NCBI RefSeq assembly: GCF_015356755.1
Contig: NZ_JADFCO010000060.1
Coordinates: 1-64,000 of the forward strand
DNA: 64,000 nucleotides
Reading direction: 5' to 3'
From: Nonlabens antarcticus
Lineage (GTDB): Bacteria > Bacteroidota > Bacteroidia > Flavobacteriales > Flavobacteriaceae
Shown: piece by piece, positions 33,801 to 42,738 of the stretch
Numbering within the stretch: position 1 is the first letter of the stretch
Layout: each line of letters starts with the position of its first letter
Notes under the pieces: model-generated
Database searches by the model: none
Told to the model about the DNA's origin: nothing
The model's input: only the letters and a program-made list of their open reading frames with translations
Made by a program: the position numbers and the translations under genes

Positions 33801-36800
33801 AGGATAGCCCTCAGAATCTGTTAATTTACCCACTATCTTTCCTTCCACTGCTTTCACGGGTTCCAGCTTTCGCGAAAGCGAGTTTTTATAATATCTATAA
33901 CTACGCTCAAAATTATTAAAAGTCAATCCATAGAGATTGAACTCTTCCTTCTCAAGGGAAATGGTAGGTTCATTTTTGTAGGGTATTTGCGCATAAACGC
34001 TAGTGAGAGTCGCTGCGGTCAGGTTACTGGGCGTTGATGAATAAAAATCACGGCTGCGGTTGTAGAAATAAAAACCGTTCCAATAACTGCTCGCAAACTC
34101 GTCCAGACTTTTGTCGTACATGCTCGCTAGAACCTCTGCCTGCATGCCGGTACTGTCTTGATCTTTTATGGTAAATGACCATTCCTCGTCAGTTCCCGGG
34201 TACAACTTATTGCGGAAGGTCTGGGTCTGGATCGTGTAGTTCTGCACGGGCTCGATAGGTTTATTGGCCTGAAAACTACCCGTTTCAAAGTCGTTATACT
34301 TCTGCACCACGTATTGAAATTTTAAGGCGTTCCCAGAAATTTTACCCAAAGAAAATGTTTTGGTGGTCTTTCCATTAGGCAGATAAATCCATTTAGATTC
34401 TAGAATCTTTTTGCTGTCATAAGTTGTCAAATAAAGGTAGATCCCATCGCTGCTGGTGTAAAAATTAACGACCGCCAGTCCATCTTTTACGGCTACATCA
34501 TGACTAATTATCGACGGAACGACCGGAAGATTTTTATCTGCCCAGACCTGAACATCTTGTTTCTGTTCCACATAATCTTTTTCATCCTCAAGGCTTAGAT
34601 TCTTACCTACTTCTATTGCTTTTGCATAAAGAATGTAATCTCCGTTTTTCCAGTTTGCGGTGATGGGAAGTTTGATCGTCGTGAGCGAATCAGTGGTAAC
34701 TCTGACTTTGAAAAGAATGGGCGTATTTTTCCAATCGGCTATTTTTTCTTCCTTGCGCAATTCTGCTAGCGGGAATTGTTTGCGGTATTCTTCAAGGTTC
34801 AGCTCTTGGAATTCTGCTTCTGCCAATTCACTATCAACTATAATATGATCGCTTTCTATGTTGCTCCTTACCTGAAATTCTAGGGTCGCATTGACGGGTT
34901 TGCCATTAAGGTTGCGCGCCATGATTTGGACTTCGTTATTTTCAACGCTTAGTGTCCCATTAGTTGACATTTGGATCTCGATGGGTTTGTATCCCACACG
35001 CACGGTCGTTTGTGCCGTTCTTGTTTCTCCATTGACATCAGTTACAGATGCGGCAATCCTATAATTATAAACCGACTCGATTTTCTTTGCAACCAAGGAA
35101 GAATCCGGCAACGCCTTAAACGGAATCGTAAAGGTTCCATCTGCTTTTGTGATCGTGGTGTCTTTTGCCATAACCTCATCATCCACGGGAACGTAGCCAT
35201 ATCTCCAGTAAGGCACATTTGCAGTACGTGTTACGGTATAAGCCACGTCTGCATCTGTTATATTGCTGCCCAACAGGGCTTTGGCAAAACCTTCGACTTT
35301 AACACTATCACCCACAATATAAGTGGCGGTTACCTCTTTAAATTCTGCCTTGAACCTGGGGCGTTTGTATTCTTCTACCTGGAAATTTGTGTTGCCATTG
35401 GATTCCAATTGACCAGACCAATTATATTTTTTATCATCAACATTTACATAAATGCTAAACGTTCCCGTAAGTGTTTCTGCAGGAAGGCTGAACGCTCCAT
35501 TGATACTTCCGTAATCATTGGTCGTAAATTTTTCTTTGAAGACGTTTTCTCCATTGACATCTTCCACCACAATTTCCAGCTCTTGTTTAGAGATCACACT
35601 AGACTTTCCATTTTGGTTCCCTACAAAAATGGACTTGAAATATACTTTCTGTCCCGGGCGGTAAATAGCGCGATCTAAATAAATAAATGCAGATGCTTTT
35701 TTACTGTTGTCTGTTTCTTCTTTACGATAATAACCACGGTAGATATTGGTATAAATCGTATCTCCGTTTTTGATAGCCTCCAGTTTATTCCTATAGTAAT
35801 TATCTGAAAGCAGGAATGAAACCTGACCATTTTTATCCGTCTTACCTTGATGGCTGGCCGTCTTCTTATCGTCACGATAGATATTAATGCTGACGTTTTC
35901 CATAGCCTTTCCAGAATCGCGATCAGTTGCGGTTACTACAGTTTTTCCCAAGACATTATTACTTGTTAAAGCAATTCCAGAAACCATCATATAAGTTCCC
36001 GAACTTACATTTTTGTGATCTTTCTCCTTGATCAAAACTAAATAGTGCCCTTTTTCCAAACCGGGAATCGCATATTCATAGGTATGATCAAAAGTATCTT
36101 CACCATCTTGTAGCACAGCTTCTTCCACGTGTGCAAAAGAATTATTCTTCAATGCTTTTTCATAAACGGCGTTGTGAATAGAATCGCGATTTCCTTGAAT
36201 TTCACTGAAATCTTGTGCTACCTTGATATAATAAATGGTGGCGCTTTTAGCATTTTTATAGGAAACCACCCCACGGCTGGGCTGGTTGGGAATTACGTTC
36301 GTTTGCAAACTACTGCTAAGGCTGGGCTGGTAAATCTGGGAAAGTAATTGTACACATTTCAAACTACCATAGGTTTCTGGATATTTTACTATGGCAGCTT
36401 TAGCAATACTTATTGCTTTTTCACGGTCTTCCTTTTTACTTTTATTTTCAGAGTTGTTAGAGCGCTGAAAGTAATAGTTAGCTAGACTGTTTTGAATCAA
36501 GGTCACAGCACCATTATCTGCATAATCCTGAATTAAAGTTTCATAGATCGTTACTAATCCTGGCAAAGAATCATTGCTTGAAATCTTGTTTTTTGTGTAT
36601 TCCAGACGTTCATCAATCGCAGCCAAAAACGCTGGAATCTCCTTCCTCTTTTTATGTAAGTATTCCAACTGGCCATACAACTGTATCACATCATAACTGG
36701 AATAAACGGTATCGTTTGCAGGTCTTTTGAGCTCGCGTAATTCCTCCGTAGAGAGAAAAGCATTTTCTTTTGTTATGGAAAAATTTTCTTTAGGCATTGT

Positions 36801-37415
36801 GATGCCATAAGCGCTTGTTTCATAAAAATCAAGCGCATGATGGGCTAGAATATCCAGCAGACTGGGGCGCAGTTCTCTTCCCAATGGCTTGATTTGGAGA
36901 ATGGGATCATAGTTTGAAACCTTTACTTTTGAAAGCTTGTCTGCATCATAGAGGGACTTTTGAAAAATATCAGAAATCTCGCTGTAGAATCTTTTAAGAT
37001 CCCACGCCATAAAGTCATCACCACCATCTGCTACAGATGTTCGCCCGTTGATGCGATAGCGATTTTGATTCAAATATTGGCTGTAAAGTTGTCCTTTTAT
37101 GGAATAGTAGATATTCTTTTCAGGAAATTTTGCTTTGGCAATTCTTAGATCCAGCGCCTCAATAACTTTCTTCTGAGCGTCTTCTTCTTTGACCATCCAG
37201 AATTTTGACTGGAATAAAAATACTTTCACCAGTTGTGCCTCGTCGTTTTTTCTGGATGCCTTTGAGCTTATATTTTCCAGTAGCTTCTGGGCTTCTTCCA
37301 GTTTATTTTCTGATTCCAGCTGCTCCACCTCCCGCCATTGATCACTATAATCCTGGGCTAGTGCGGCATGCGAACCTATACAACTGAATGCGATGAGAAA
37401 GAGAAATTGCTTCAT
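30852..37415 (-). CDS. giant alpha-2-macroglobulin with embedded TonB plug domain
   Basis: The 2187-residue exported protein has signal MKQFLFLIAFSCIGSHAALA and a helical TPR-like N-terminal part. An MG2 macroglobulin domain (YLDRAIYRPGQKVYFKSIFVG, ~residue 580) and further MG domains follow. A CarboxypepD_reg-like insert (~1190-1260) and a complete TonB-receptor plug (~1275-1395: VVIRGAASADGNPEPLYIIDGVPM, SVLKASEATAIYGNRAANGV) come next. The A2M core follows, with the thioester tetrad CSEQ (Cys1643-Gln1646) in EFEHECSEQTFSRYYAN. A2M proteins trap attacking proteases, and bacterial ones act in the periplasm. There is no porin-like barrel, so the plug is used as a module. Two iterated palindromes lie in frame. 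Confidence 0.88.
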   Translation of the reverse strand: MKQFLFLIAFSCIGSHAALAQDYSDQWREVEQLESENKLEEAQKLLENISSKASRKNDEAQLVKVFLFQSKFWMVKEEDAQKKVIEALDLRIAKAKFPEKNIYYSIKGQLYSQYLNQNRYRINGRTSVADGGDDFMAWDLKRFYSEISDIFQKSLYDADKLSKVKVSNYDPILQIKPLGRELRPSLLDILAHHALDFYETSAYGITMPKENFSITKENAFLSTEELRELKRPANDTVYSSYDVIQLYGQLEYLHKKRKEIPAFLAAIDERLEYTKNKISSNDSLPGLVTIYETLIQDYADNGAVTLIQNSLANYYFQRSNNSENKSKKEDREKAISIAKAAIVKYPETYGSLKCVQLLSQIYQPSLSSSLQTNVIPNQPSRGVVSYKNAKSATIYYIKVAQDFSEIQGNRDSIHNAVYEKALKNNSFAHVEEAVLQDGEDTFDHTYEYAIPGLEKGHYLVLIKEKDHKNVSSGTYMMVSGIALTSNNVLGKTVVTATDRDSGKAMENVSINIYRDDKKTASHQGKTDKNGQVSFLLSDNYYRNKLEAIKNGDTIYTNIYRGYYRKEETDNSKKASAFIYLDRAIYRPGQKVYFKSIFVGNQNGKSSVISKQELEIVVEDVNGENVFKEKFTTNDYGSINGAFSLPAETLTGTFSIYVNVDDKKYNWSGQLESNGNTNFQVEEYKRPRFKAEFKEVTATYIVGDSVKVEGFAKALLGSNITDADVAYTVTRTANVPYWRYGYVPVDDEVMAKDTTITKADGTFTIPFKALPDSSLVAKKIESVYNYRIAASVTDVNGETRTAQTTVRVGYKPIEIQMSTNGTLSVENNEVQIMARNLNGKPVNATLEFQVRSNIESDHIIVDSELAEAEFQELNLEEYRKQFPLAELRKEEKIADWKNTPILFKVRVTTDSLTTIKLPITANWKNGDYILYAKAIEVGKNLSLEDEKDYVEQKQDVQVWADKNLPVVPSIISHDVAVKDGLAVVNFYTSSDGIYLYLTTYDSKKILESKWIYLPNGKTTKTFSLGKISGNALKFQYVVQKYNDFETGSFQANKPIEPVQNYTIQTQTFRNKLYPGTDEEWSFTIKDQDSTGMQAEVLASMYDKSLDEFASSYWNGFYFYNRSRDFYSSTPSNLTAATLTSVYAQIPYKNEPTISLEKEEFNLYGLTFNNFERSYRYYKNSLSRKLEPVKAVEGKIVGKLTDSEGYPILGATVSIVGTKTTTTTNFDGIYVINAAIGNKLEFSFTGYDSEIVVVSQPVMNLTLGTSLDAVVVQSYRTSAKLSSTISSSALEDSVADRPNEEVVQRLEGQVPGLQVEYEKGQPGESASVVIRGAASADGNPEPLYIIDGVPMTAAEFKSINPDSVQELSVLKASEATAIYGNRAANGVVIVSTKAGVSTADIINEAIALQNVQVRKNLDETAFFLPELYTDEKGNLKFSFKSPEALTQWKFRLFAHNKQAQTAQFEGLVQTQKELSLVPNPPRFLRETDTIRFSTKVANLSGKPMTGKATLQLFDALTMQPIDVELGNNKNIQAFEAATGGNTSVNWTFHIPIGTQAVTYRVLATSGNFSDGEENTLPVLTNRMLVTESRALWVRAGETASVTMDKLANTTSSTRTNHQLTFEYTSNPSWYAIQSLPYLMEFEHECSEQTFSRYYANAMAAHILNSNPNVKEVFDSWAANDVPASNLEKNEELKSVIISHTPWLRDAKSEAEKQKRLATLFDLAKTAMEKKNTLAKLEAQQMSNGGFPWFAGGKMSEYITRHIAAGIGHLNKLNVNDGDRPQTDRIYNNAIKALDREWERSFNEYLKRNKTLENYNYGVSYWHYQYARSFSTDKNVTGVLKTGRESAFAKAKTNFASQQIYQQLLMSISLQRNGEVATALKIVEGLRQSAVNSRENGMYWKENVTGYNWYSSDIETQALAIETFTEVGNDEKNVEELKVWLLQNKRTNRWKSTKATADATYALLLQGNQWLDVQESNRILWGGKAIPEPLMKDVKKEAGTGYFKVSLKEGDVKPVYATVEVKNKSEVTGYGGLYWQYFEDLDKITVDDNLPMSVKKRLFKKVNTDTGKRLVEITAKDALEIGDLVTVRIEIRSSKDLDFVHLKDMRASGFEPVDVISKYKYQDGLGYYQSTKDVATHFFFDQLKPGTYVFEYDVRANNAGQFSNGITELECMYAPEFSSHSEGVRVTIKE

Positions 37416-37527
37416 AATGATGTGATAGAATTTAAAGGTACCGCATTTTTGAAATTTGGCACCTCATTTAATCCCACTTCAATTCCCATACCGCAATCTG
37501 TGGTATTCTTTTTGATATTTTTGCGAT

Positions 37528-38265
37528 ATGAAAAACCTGTTCCTAGTTCTGAGTTTTATTTCCTGCAGCGTTGCTTGTGGTCAGTCCGCTTTCGCGAAAG
37601 CGGAATCCCTCTACAAACAAAACAATTACAAAGCGGCATTGCCTATCTACACAAAGTTGTTGCAAGAAGACCCCACCGACGCCAAATTATTGCGCGCGAC
37701 CGGTCAGACCTATGGGAAATTAGAAGATTTTGAAGCGGCTACCGCGATCTATAAGAGACTGCTTGCCACAGATGATAATAACGCCGACTACCATTTTTTC
37801 TACGGTGGTGCTATGGGAATGTGGGCCAAAAACGCCTCAAAATTCAAAGCTCTGGGACTGCTGGACGATGTAAAAATGCATCTCAAACAAGCAGCAGATC
37901 TGGATCCGAAACACATAGAAGTACGCTGGGCACTGGTTCAGTTATACACAGAATTACCCGGGATTATAGGTGGTTCACTTTCCACTGCCCGCAAATATGC
38001 CACACAATTACAGCGTTTATCACCAGTAGATGGTTACCTCGCTACCGGCTATATCGAGGAGTATGACAAAGAATACGATGATGCCGAGAAAGCTTATAAA
38101 AACGCCATCAAAGTAGGCGGGTCTTCTTTGACTTATTTAAAACTAGCCAACCTCTATTCTGACAAAATGGATCGTGAGGCAGATGCAAAAACAACACTTG
38201 AGACCGCTTATAAAATCCACAAGGACCCTAAATTACTTGCGGAAATTGAGAAGTTGAATTCATGA
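37528..38265 (+). CDS. tetratricopeptide-repeat protein, exported
   Basis: The 245-residue protein has signal MKNLFLVLSFISCSVACGQ followed at once by SAFAKAESLYKQNNYKAAL. Here the iterated palindrome (37588-37601) encodes the first residues of the mature protein. Four to five TPR units follow (NYKAALPIYTKLLQEDPTDAKLLRATGQTYGKL, FEAATAIYKRLLATDDNNADYHFFYGGA, and so on). It probably scaffolds protein interactions in the periplasm. It is divergent from the macroglobulin gene. Confidence 0.85.
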   Translation: MKNLFLVLSFISCSVACGQSAFAKAESLYKQNNYKAALPIYTKLLQEDPTDAKLLRATGQTYGKLEDFEAATAIYKRLLATDDNNADYHFFYGGAMGMWAKNASKFKALGLLDDVKMHLKQAADLDPKHIEVRWALVQLYTELPGIIGGSLSTARKYATQLQRLSPVDGYLATGYIEEYDKEYDDAEKAYKNAIKVGGSSLTYLKLANLYSDKMDREADAKTTLETAYKIHKDPKLLAEIEKLNS

Positions 38266-38292
38266 TCACATAGAAATTCAAGATACCGAGAT

Positions 38293-38326
38293 TTCATAAG
38301 AGCAGGTTTAAACCTGCCCTTATGAA
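38293..38326. terminator. loop-less palindrome after the TPR gene
   Basis: TTCATAAGAGCAGGTTTAAA and its continuation form a 17-pair palindrome with one A-C mismatch. The rest of 38327-38557 shows no gene. Confidence 0.5.
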
Positions 38327-38557
38327 TACCGTGGCTACTCTCAACATGATTCAAATTCTTTTCAAAAAATCTAAGTGTGTCTATCTAGAAATCTTAAATT
38401 AATGTATCAGAGAAAGGTCTATTTCAATTAATAACTTCTTTATCTTGTTCAAACTTCATTACATCATTAATTTAGTCATTCGTTGTTCGTCCATTAGAGC
38501 AGCAGTCATAAGTCAAAGTCGGTAAAAGCCAATTTTTAATTCATAAACTCCTCACAC

Positions 38558-39910
38558 ATGCGCGTACATTTTATCGCGATAGGCGGCAGCGCCATGCACA
38601 ATCTGGCTCTTGCGTTACACCAAAAAGGTTACCAAGTCACTGGTAGCGATGACGCCATTTTTGAACCTAGCAAAAGTAGGCTTGACAAAAAAGGATTATT
38701 GCCTAGCGTAATGGGCTGGAATGCAGACCGCATCACAACTGATCTGGATGCCGTCATTTTAGGAATGCATGCTAAAAAAGACAATCCAGAATTATTGAAA
38801 GCTCAGGAATTGGGGTTAAAGATCTACAGCTATCCCGAATATCTTTTTGAGCAGTCAAAAAATAAAACTCGGGTTGTCATAGGAGGATCCCACGGGAAAA
38901 CCACCATCACTTCCATGATCCTACATGTGATGCATTATCACGATCGTGAGATTGATTATATGGTAGGAGCGCAACTGGAAGGGTTTGATACTATGGTTCA
39001 TTTAACGCACGATAATGAGTTTATCGTTTTAGAAGGGGATGAATATCTTTCTAGCCCCATCGATCGCCGACCTAAATTCCACTTATACCAGCCTAATATT
39101 GCGCTTATTTCAGGTATCGCTTGGGATCATATTAATGTGTTTCCCACCTATGAGAATTATGTGGAACAATTTGAGGAATTTGTAGACCTCATGAAAAATG
39201 GAAGTATTCTCGTCTACAATGAAGAAGATCCAGAGGTGAAACGAATTGCTGAGGCCAGTACAAAACCCACCAGGAAACACGCCTACAAGGTTCCTGAACA
39301 TAGCGTTGAGAATGGAAAAACTTTTCTGGAAACGCCAGAAGGTGCTATGCCTATAGAAATTTTTGGAAAGCACAACCTTAGCAATATGGCTGGAGCCAAA
39401 TGGATTTGTCAGCACATGGGAATTGACGAAGACGATTTTTACGAAGCTATCGCCACATTTAAAGGTGCCTCAAAACGCCTAGAGAAAATTGCCGAAAATG
39501 AGCAGACAGTCATCTACAAAGATTTTGCCCACTCGCCCAGTAAAGTCGAGGCAACCACAAATGCTGTTGCAGAACAATACAGCGGGCGAAAAATAATTGC
39601 TTGCTTAGAGTTGCACACGTTTTCCAGTCTTAATCCAGAATTTTTAAAGGAATACAAAGGTGCGTTAGACAACGCAGATGTTGCTGTAGTTTTCTACAGT
39701 CTTGATGCGGTTGAATTAAAAGGCTTAGAAGCTATTTCTAAAGAGCAGATAAAGGAAGCTTTTGCAAACGATAACCTCATCATCATGACAGATCCAGCCG
39801 ATTTTCAATCGTGGTTGTACGAGCAGGAACTTGCTGATGTTGCTTTACTGTTAATGAGCAGCGGCAACTATGGCGGACTTGATTTTGAGAAGTTGGTTGA
39901 GCTGATTTAG
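38558..39910 (+). CDS. mpl: Mur ligase family protein (Mpl-like)
   Basis: The 450-residue ligase begins with a Rossmann MRVHFIAIGGSAMHNLALALHQKGYQVTGSDD as in MurC/Mpl. The ATP-binding loop is VVIGGSHGKTTITSM, and LEGDEYLSSP and KDFAHSPSKVEAT mark the central and C-terminal domains. It is either Mpl, which re-attaches recycled tripeptide to UDP-MurNAc, or a MurC relative. The Mpl type is preferred because the N-terminal sequence MHNLALAL and overall length fit that group best. Cytoplasmic, cell-wall recycling. Confidence 0.82.
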   Translation: MRVHFIAIGGSAMHNLALALHQKGYQVTGSDDAIFEPSKSRLDKKGLLPSVMGWNADRITTDLDAVILGMHAKKDNPELLKAQELGLKIYSYPEYLFEQSKNKTRVVIGGSHGKTTITSMILHVMHYHDREIDYMVGAQLEGFDTMVHLTHDNEFIVLEGDEYLSSPIDRRPKFHLYQPNIALISGIAWDHINVFPTYENYVEQFEEFVDLMKNGSILVYNEEDPEVKRIAEASTKPTRKHAYKVPEHSVENGKTFLETPEGAMPIEIFGKHNLSNMAGAKWICQHMGIDEDDFYEAIATFKGASKRLEKIAENEQTVIYKDFAHSPSKVEATTNAVAEQYSGRKIIACLELHTFSSLNPEFLKEYKGALDNADVAVVFYSLDAVELKGLEAISKEQIKEAFANDNLIIMTDPADFQSWLYEQELADVALLLMSSGNYGGLDFEKLVELI

Positions 39911-40034
39911 AATAAATAGGAAGCAAGAGCGCTGCGTTTAAGAAGGAACGACTTAAATCTAAAGGAGTTAATTAGAATTGTAACCCAAGTATAACAGCAA
40001 GCGCTAACGAAGAAATTTATTTTACAACAAAATC

Positions 40035-40613
40035 ATGAAAAAACTATATGTGATTGCAGGTTGTAATGGAGCTGGTAAAACGACAGCTTCTTATACTATT
40101 TTACCAGAGATTCTCGACTGTGACGAATTTATAAATGCAGACGAAATAGCAAAGGGAATCTCTCCTTTCAATCCTGATGGCGCTAGTTTTCAAGCTGGCC
40201 GAATTATGCTCGAACGAATTCATTCACTCATAGAAAGTGGTAAAACTTTTGCTTTTGAAACTACTCTTGCCACAAAAAGCTATCGCGGCTTTATTGAAAA
40301 AGCGCAAGCCAAAGGTTATTCTGTGTCTTTGATGTATTTTTACTTAAACTCAAAGGAACTTGCAGTAAAAAGGGTGGAAACGAGAGTCAAGGAAGGCGGA
40401 CATAATATTTCCAAAAATGTAATCCTAAGGCGTTACGATAATGGCCTGAATAATTTCTTTACTATTTTTAAGGATCTAGTTTCGGAATGGACATTGATTG
40501 ATAATTCTGGAAGGCCTTATAAAACCATTGCTGAAACAACAGATGGCATTTTAGTGGTTCACGAAACCAAAATCTGGAATCAACTTAAAGAAAATTACAA
40601 TGGAAAAGACTAA
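40035..40613 (+). CDS. zeta-toxin-like P-loop kinase
   Basis: The 192-residue protein has Walker A GCNGAGKTT (residues ~9-17), INADEIAKGISPFNPDGASFQAGRIMLERI as in zeta toxins and their relatives, FAFETTLATKSY and RVETRVKEGGHNI. Zeta toxins phosphorylate UDP-N-acetylglucosamine and so block cell-wall synthesis. This one is short, like the stand-alone zeta/AAA proteins found in many bacteria. It overlaps a 59-residue downstream frame by 14 bases, an arrangement seen in toxin-antitoxin pairs. Activity as a toxin is inferred. Confidence 0.82.
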   Translation: MKKLYVIAGCNGAGKTTASYTILPEILDCDEFINADEIAKGISPFNPDGASFQAGRIMLERIHSLIESGKTFAFETTLATKSYRGFIEKAQAKGYSVSLMYFYLNSKELAVKRVETRVKEGGHNISKNVILRRYDNGLNNFFTIFKDLVSEWTLIDNSGRPYKTIAETTDGILVVHETKIWNQLKENYNGKD

Positions 40614-40779
40614 AACAAAGAATCCGAAAACCAAAGACCTTCTTCGAGGGCTTGAATTAGCGTATGAAAAAATGGTAGAGTTCAAAAAATATAAAAAAAC
40701 ACCTTTGGTCGTTTCTAGAGATGGCGAGGTTGTCGAAATTCCGTGGGATGAAATAGAGCCTACAACTACTTATGAGTAA
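40600..40779 (+). CDS. small protein overlapping the zeta-like gene
   Basis: ATG 40600 opens a frame of 59 residues (MEKTKTKNPKTKDLLRGLEL...PWDEIEPTTTYE) ending with TAA at 40777-40779. It overlaps the kinase gene by 14 bases. Basic N-terminus, acidic C-terminus; no known domain. The size, position and charge pattern resemble antitoxins. It was found by direct reading of the sequence. Confidence 0.6.
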   Translation: MEKTKTKNPKTKDLLRGLELAYEKMVEFKKYKKTPLVVSRDGEVVEIPWDEIEPTTTYE

Positions 40780-40813
40780 TGGAAACTTCAACTCCTTTTT
40801 AATTTTTATTAAA

Positions 40814-40960
40814 ATGAAACCTGTAAAAAGTGCAAACAATAAGAAGAAACATATTGAAATCTCACCATTCGTAAAAAGTATTTCATCCGAACAAATTATG
40901 TCTATTGATATAGATGACAAAAAAGAGATTACCGATTACCTAGTAAAAAAGTATTTGTAA
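40814..40960 (+). CDS. small hypothetical protein
   Basis: ATG 40814 gives 48 residues (MKPVKSANNKKKHIEISPFVKSISSEQIMSIDIDDKKEITDYLVKKYL). A frame starting at 40772 adds 14 less typical residues. It follows the previous small gene by 34 bases. I recognise no family. It might be part of the kinase locus or a remnant. Confidence 0.4.
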   Translation: MKPVKSANNKKKHIEISPFVKSISSEQIMSIDIDDKKEITDYLVKKYL

Positions 40961-40968
40961 TAGTTTGC

Positions 40969-42738
40969 CTAAACAATCCCCATTTTCTTCAACAAGAAAC
41001 TCGCATTCATATTTGTGGCGACACCATCTTTAAAGGTGTAATCAAAATACAATTCATCATTAATAATCTGCGCATCAAAATAGTAGTTGGAAATATGCTC
41101 GTGTTCTTTTGCTACTTCTGTGAGGCTTAGATCATGGGTTGCAATGATTCCAGTAGCTTTTTTGAGCGTTAGTTTTTCGATGAGCTTTCTAGAACCGCTG
41201 GCCTTATCGACGCTGTTTGTTCCTTTAAGAATTTCATCGAGGACGATAAAATATTTTTCCTGCTCCATCTTATCTACGATAAACTTCAAACGTTTCAATT
41301 CGCTGAAGAAATAAGATTCATCATCTTTTAAGGAATCGCTGGTGCGCATGCTGGTGATGAGTTTGATGGGCGCATATCTAGCCATGGTTGCCCAAATGGG
41401 TAAACCTACATTTGCCATTACTATTGAGATGGAAACCGTTCTAAGAAACGTACTTTTCCCAGCCATGTTAGCTCCCGTAATAATGAAGAATTCTCCAGAT
41501 TCAATGGCAAAATCATTTCCTATTGCCTTTTCAGGATCGAGTAATGGATGGATTGATTGTGTTGCTTTAAACTGGAATGCACCCTCAAGAATTTCAGGGA
41601 ATATATATTTAGGATGGTTGTAAACAAAATTTCCTAAGGAGTTCATTGCGTCCATTTGTGCCACCGCTTCTATCCATGGTGCGATAAATTGTTTGTTTTG
41701 CTCTAACCAGATTTCAATGGAATGCACCTGCTTTAAATTCCACAATGCAAAACTATTTAAAAAAATCCCCAATAGCATGTTACTTCCCTGATCCAGTCTG
41801 GTGACTGCTTTTCCAAGATCGTACAAACGACTGGAAGCCGATTTACCTTCAGTATGAACTTGGTTTTTCAATCCCTGTAACACTTTACTCTTGAATTCTG
41901 ATTTTTCAAATTGTTCTAAAAGTTTCCCGTATTGCGTGAAAAATGCCTCCAATTCTGAAATGTAATTGCCTAAAGCTATCAGTCTCTTTGCATACCTACC
42001 TGAGATAATCATCCCAATTAAAAAGATTCCTCCCAACCAGTAACCACTGATGATATCCATGCCATATAACACCCCTATGAGTACCGATGTAAAAAACTGC
42101 ACATAGCAAAGCCATGAAAACACATTTGGGACAAAGGATGTGTGGCCATTAATCCAGTCGAGAACAGATGAGGGTTTGATTCTATTGTCCAGCAGCCTTC
42201 CTGTGGCTTCATATTCCTGCCTGAAATCCAGCATCTTGCTCAACTCCTCAATCGCTTCCTGACGTTTTTTAATACCTTCGGTTTCATTTGCTGTAAGTCT
42301 TGCCGCCAATAACTTTCTTCCTTCTGGCAAGGCAGTTCTATTGATAAATTGAAAAAAAGAACCTATTCCAAATAAATCAATATCGCGGCTGTAATCATGA
42401 TCGTCCTCCTGAAACTCGGTTCCATCTGGCAGATCATCATAATCGCCATTTGCCACAGTGATTTCAAGCTCATTAAGCCGTATGAGTTCGTTAAAATAAT
42501 TCCGCTTCGTTTTAAAGTTCTCGTGGCGGGAAACTAAAAACAAAAAAGCTGCAATTCCAGCTATCGCAATGAGCGTAGCCGTTTGCCAAGAACTCCAGAA
42601 AAAATAAATGCCAAAAATGGTCAATAAAAAAGCGGAAAGCCTAATAATTCCAGAGATGCGCAGCTGGCTGTTGTATTGCTTTCGCGAAAGCGAAAACCGC
42701 TCCACGCGAGCTTCATATATAGATAGTAATTCGTTCAA
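40969..42738 (-). CDS. membrane-anchored MutS-like ATPase
   Basis: The 589-residue protein has two N-terminal membrane segments (residues ~30-70) and a further pair near 215-260. Its MutS-type C-terminal ATPase carries GANMAGKSTFLRTVSI (Walker A), a signature TSMRTSDSLKDDESYFFSELKRL and FIVLDEILKGTNSVDKASGS (Walker B). It has no mismatch-recognition domain, so it is not classical MutS; this group has unknown function. The start codon is TTG at 42736-42738, directly after the MmcQ stop codon; no better start is near. An iterated palindrome encodes LSRK near its N-terminus. Confidence 0.85.
   Translation of the reverse strand: MNELLSIYEARVERFSLSRKQYNSQLRISGIIRLSAFLLTIFGIYFFWSSWQTATLIAIAGIAAFLFLVSRHENFKTKRNYFNELIRLNELEITVANGDYDDLPDGTEFQEDDHDYSRDIDLFGIGSFFQFINRTALPEGRKLLAARLTANETEGIKKRQEAIEELSKMLDFRQEYEATGRLLDNRIKPSSVLDWINGHTSFVPNVFSWLCYVQFFTSVLIGVLYGMDIISGYWLGGIFLIGMIISGRYAKRLIALGNYISELEAFFTQYGKLLEQFEKSEFKSKVLQGLKNQVHTEGKSASSRLYDLGKAVTRLDQGSNMLLGIFLNSFALWNLKQVHSIEIWLEQNKQFIAPWIEAVAQMDAMNSLGNFVYNHPKYIFPEILEGAFQFKATQSIHPLLDPEKAIGNDFAIESGEFFIITGANMAGKSTFLRTVSISIVMANVGLPIWATMARYAPIKLITSMRTSDSLKDDESYFFSELKRLKFIVDKMEQEKYFIVLDEILKGTNSVDKASGSRKLIEKLTLKKATGIIATHDLSLTEVAKEHEHISNYYFDAQIINDELYFDYTFKDGVATNMNASFLLKKMGIV

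Noticed and set aside
34971-35678. 235-codon plus-strand frame inside the macroglobulin gene
   Set aside because: It is antisense to the giant gene, has an atypical Cys/Ile-rich composition and no start context. A shadow.
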